Source: Chloroflexota bacterium (lineage in GTDB: Bacteria; Chloroflexota; Anaerolineae; Anaerolineales; UBA11858). Taken from it: DNA of 8,444 nt. Within the stretch, counting starts at the first letter, position 1; each line of letters begins with the position of its first letter. The stretch is taken from positions 1 through 8,444 of the forward strand of contig DOTA01000127.1 of the NCBI GenBank assembly GCA_003513015.1, given 5' to 3'. The translations under genes and the position numbers were made by a program. This document shows positions 6,713-8,444 of this stretch, one piece after another. Under the pieces are notes generated by a model. The model was not told the DNA's origin. It saw only the letters and a list, made by a program, of their open reading frames with translations, and searched no databases.

Positions 6713-7887
6713 TGCCTTTGATAGTATTCGATGCCATATTGCCGTAACTGCTCCCAATCCCAGGCCTGGTTGTTGATCACAGCCATGCGGTCGTTGCACG
6801 AAAAACAGGGGTCAATGCCCGAAACAATCATGGGAATGTCTGCCAATTGGTGCCCGACGGCCAGCTTGACCACCGAGGTCATATTCATAATCGTGGGGGT
6901 GCGTACTTTGACACGGGCGGGCATATCACTGCCGTTGCTTTTGATGAAGTAGATCAACTCGCCACGCGGAGCTTCTACCCGGCTGATGGTTTCGCCTGCG
7001 ATGATGCGCCGGGGCATCCGGGTGGTCAACTCACCCTCGGGCAGATTTGCCAAAATTTCACGGATCAGGCGATACGATTCGAACAACTCATTCAGGCGCA
7101 CGACAAAGCGCGCGGCCAGGTCACCGCCTTCGGCTACCACCATCTGGAGGGGAAATTGCTGGTATCCGGCGTAAGGAGACTCCACGCGCACGTCACGTTT
7201 AACGTTCGAAGCACGAGCCGTTGGCCCCAACACACCCATCAACTCAGCCTGCTGGCGGGTCAGGGTGGCAATACCGCGAGTGCGCTGCAAAAACAGGGCA
7301 TCCGTGGTGACAACTTCCAAGTAATGGTGTGTACGCGCCTCCAAAAACTGGAGGCCCTGCAAAATGGCCTCGCTTTGTTCGGCATCCAAATCGTATTTGA
7401 TACCGCCTAAAACATTGACCGAGTAATTCACGCGGTTACCGGTCAGCCCTTCGAGCAAATCCATGATGGTTTCACGGTCGCGCCAGCTATACATAAAAAG
7501 CGATTCAAAGCCCGCTTCGTGTGCCGACACCCCCAGCCAGAGCAGATGGCTGTGAATGCGTTCCAATTCAGCTACCAGGGTGCGGATGGCCTGCGCCCGC
7601 GGCGGCACTTCGACACCCGCCAGCGCTTCCACACCCAGGCAGTAGGCGGTGGCGTGGATGTGCGAACAAATTCCACAGATGCGCTCCAATAAATACAGGT
7701 TTTGTACCCAGTTACGGCTCTCGACGGCTTTCTCGATGCCGCGGTGGGCGTATCCCAAACGCACGGAGGCGCTCTTGACCACTTCGCCTTCCACTTCGAA
7801 ATCAAAGTGGCCGGGCTCTTTCAACGCCGGGTGCTGCGGGCCGATGGGAACCGTAAATCGCTCTTTGAGGGGGGTGGCGGTGGTCAT
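6700..7887 (-). CDS. [NiFe] hydrogenase large (catalytic) subunit, group 4, NuoD-like
   Basis: The 395-residue catalytic subunit interconverts H2 with protons and electrons at a NiFe centre on the cytoplasmic side of the membrane. Family hallmarks are GPQHPAL at 16-22, the L1 motif RICGICSHIH (C71, C74), PRGE at 307-310, and the L2 motif DPCFSCNDR (C361, C364). All four nickel-ligand cysteines are present. Complex I NuoD and the sulfur-reducing Mbx/Mbs relatives lack some or all of these, so this is a true hydrogenase. By analogy with HycE, whose L2 motif also ends in Arg, maturation should cut after R367 and release a 28-residue tail. A HycI-type endopeptidase gene lies three genes downstream. 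The start is an ATG overlapping the upstream stop (ATGA), with AAGGA about 9 nt ahead. The last codons lie inside a heptad repeat that continues into the following gap. The group 4 subclass (Mbh-like 4d or the less characterised 4g) cannot be settled by eye. Confidence 0.96.
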   Translation of the reverse strand: MTTATPLKERFTVPIGPQHPALKEPGHFDFEVEGEVVKSASVRLGYAHRGIEKAVESRNWVQNLYLLERICGICSHIHATAYCLGVEALAGVEVPPRAQAIRTLVAELERIHSHLLWLGVSAHEAGFESLFMYSWRDRETIMDLLEGLTGNRVNYSVNVLGGIKYDLDAEQSEAILQGLQFLEARTHHYLEVVTTDALFLQRTRGIATLTRQQAELMGVLGPTARASNVKRDVRVESPYAGYQQFPLQMVVAEGGDLAARFVVRLNELFESYRLIREILANLPEGELTTRMPRRIIAGETISRVEAPRGELIYFIKSNGSDMPARVKVRTPTIMNMTSVVKLAVGHQLADIPMIVSGIDPCFSCNDRMAVINNQAWDWEQLRQYGIEYYQRQNAE

Positions 7888-8378
7888 GCTGGCAATTCCT
7901 TCTTATTATGGATTTCCAAAACTGCGGGATCAAAATCCTGGCGCAAGGGATAAACGCCCGCAGGCCAATCTTCGGGCAAATACAAATGCTCGGGGTTACG
8001 CAGCCCGTTGAGGGTGATACCAAACATCTCGCTTAGCTCACGCTCGTAGGGTTCGGCGGCTGGAATGATGTCACAGAGTGAGGGCAACACCGGGTTCTCG
8101 TAAGGCAGGCTGACCCGCAGGGTAATCACGGCCTGCCCGGCAAAGAAATGATAGAGCACTTCCAACTCGCCATTTTCAGGGCCGTGATCCAGCCCGGTGA
8201 TGGTTCCCAGGTAGCCCAAACGTTTGACGCGCAGCCCTACGATCATCGGTACCAGATCGCTGAGTTTGGTCAAGCGCACATCCAGCCGGTGCGGTTCGGG
8301 ACGATTGGTTTTTGTGAGCCAATCCCACGAACTCACAATTTGCTCGGCAGTTTGCAAGATCAATTCGGTGTTCATCAT
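7884..8378 (-). CDS. NuoC-like (30 kDa / HycE N-terminal type) subunit of group 4 [NiFe] hydrogenase
   Basis: This 164-residue soluble subunit is related to NADH-quinone oxidoreductase subunit C, MbhK and the N-terminal part of HycE. It is expected to sit in the peripheral arm next to the catalytic large subunit and has no cofactor of its own. The family signature is clear: YERELSEMFGI at residues 111-121, then HLYLPEDWPAG at 131-141 and YPLRQDF at 143-149. There is no transmembrane segment or signal peptide. It is encoded separately from the large subunit, unlike E. coli HycE, where the two are fused. It starts with two consecutive ATGs; the first overlaps the upstream stop by 4 bp and has a GAGG about 7 nt ahead, so it is preferred. 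Its own stop overlaps the next ATG by 4 bp. Confidence 0.93.
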   Translation of the reverse strand: MMNTELILQTAEQIVSSWDWLTKTNRPEPHRLDVRLTKLSDLVPMIVGLRVKRLGYLGTITGLDHGPENGELEVLYHFFAGQAVITLRVSLPYENPVLPSLCDIIPAAEPYERELSEMFGITLNGLRNPEHLYLPEDWPAGVYPLRQDFDPAVLEIHNKKELPA

Positions 8379-8444
8379 AGGGCGGCCTCTTTCTGCGCAG
8401 CAGCGGGAATTTCGACAGGAATGGCGGGATTTCGCAGGCTCCCA
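8375..8444 (-). CDS. C-terminal tail of an upstream gene, probably the NuoB-like [NiFe]-hydrogenase small subunit (partial)
   Basis: An open frame enters from the right edge and ends at a TGA at 8377-8375. Only 22 codons are visible: the tail begins GSLRNPAIPVEIP and ends AAAQKEAAL, a Pro/Ala-rich, probably unstructured C-terminus. The stop overlaps the next gene's ATG (ATGATGA), which implies translational coupling within one operon. No diagnostic motif is visible. The identity is inferred only from position: in Mbh-type clusters the gene directly before the NuoC-like subunit encodes the electron-transferring small subunit (NuoB/MbhJ family, one proximal [4Fe-4S] cluster). Another operon member, such as an antiporter-like subunit, cannot be excluded. 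Confidence 0.5.
   Translation of the reverse strand, partial: GSLRNPAIPVEIPAAAQKEAAL

Noticed and set aside
6847..7410. 187-codon plus-strand frame opposite the hydrogenase large subunit.
   Set aside because: It is antisense to a strongly conserved catalytic gene, has no recognisable domain, and fits the usual shadow of high-GC third positions.

Overview
All supported genes in this window lie on the minus strand, so transcription runs from base 8444 towards base 1. The window holds the distal half of a group 4 (energy-converting, membrane-bound) [NiFe] hydrogenase operon. It is followed by a matched maturation endopeptidase, three phosphorelay genes, and the start of an unrelated secreted protein. 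Moderate GC content, the signal-peptide-plus-'YLPAVARN' style of the secreted protein, and the mix of an Mbh-like hydrogenase with Cache-type kinases suggest a bacterium of the Chloroflexota (Anaerolineae-like). This is inference from style; no rRNA or marker gene is present to prove it.

Hydrogenase region (about 8444 to 4816). In transcription order: the C-terminal tail of an unseen gene (probably the NuoB-like small subunit), a NuoC-like 30 kDa subunit, a NuoD-like catalytic large subunit, a NuoH-like membrane subunit, a NuoI-like two-[4Fe-4S] ferredoxin subunit, and a HycI-type endopeptidase. The inferred order small, C, large, H, I is that of mbhJ-K-L-M-N in archaeal membrane-bound hydrogenase. 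The large subunit keeps all four nickel-ligand cysteines (C71/C74 and C361/C364). This separates it from complex I and from Mbx/Mbs-type relatives and supports real H2 chemistry. Three junctions are ATGA-type overlaps and one is a 2-bp gap. The exception is the large subunit/NuoH junction, where a 50-bp gap holds a heptad-periodic inverted repeat. The endopeptidase keeps the three HycI nickel-binding positions, and the large subunit has the C-terminal extension such an enzyme removes.

Signalling region (4740 to 1123). A single-domain receiver protein is followed by a transmembrane Cache-HAMP-HisKA-HATPase sensor kinase and then a REC-HisKA-HATPase hybrid. None carries a DNA-binding or other output domain, so the final effector is outside the window or the output is protein-protein. 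A perfect 13-bp inverted repeat sits between the receiver and the kinase. Proximity and shared strand suggest, but do not prove, a functional link with the hydrogenase.

Left end (1122 to 1). A 162-bp non-coding gap contains a good sigma70-like promoter. It drives an exported protein with a CARDB/Ig-like module and a DUF1906 (Rv2525c-like, glycoside-hydrolase-like) domain that runs off the window edge. This gene looks like a separate transcription unit.
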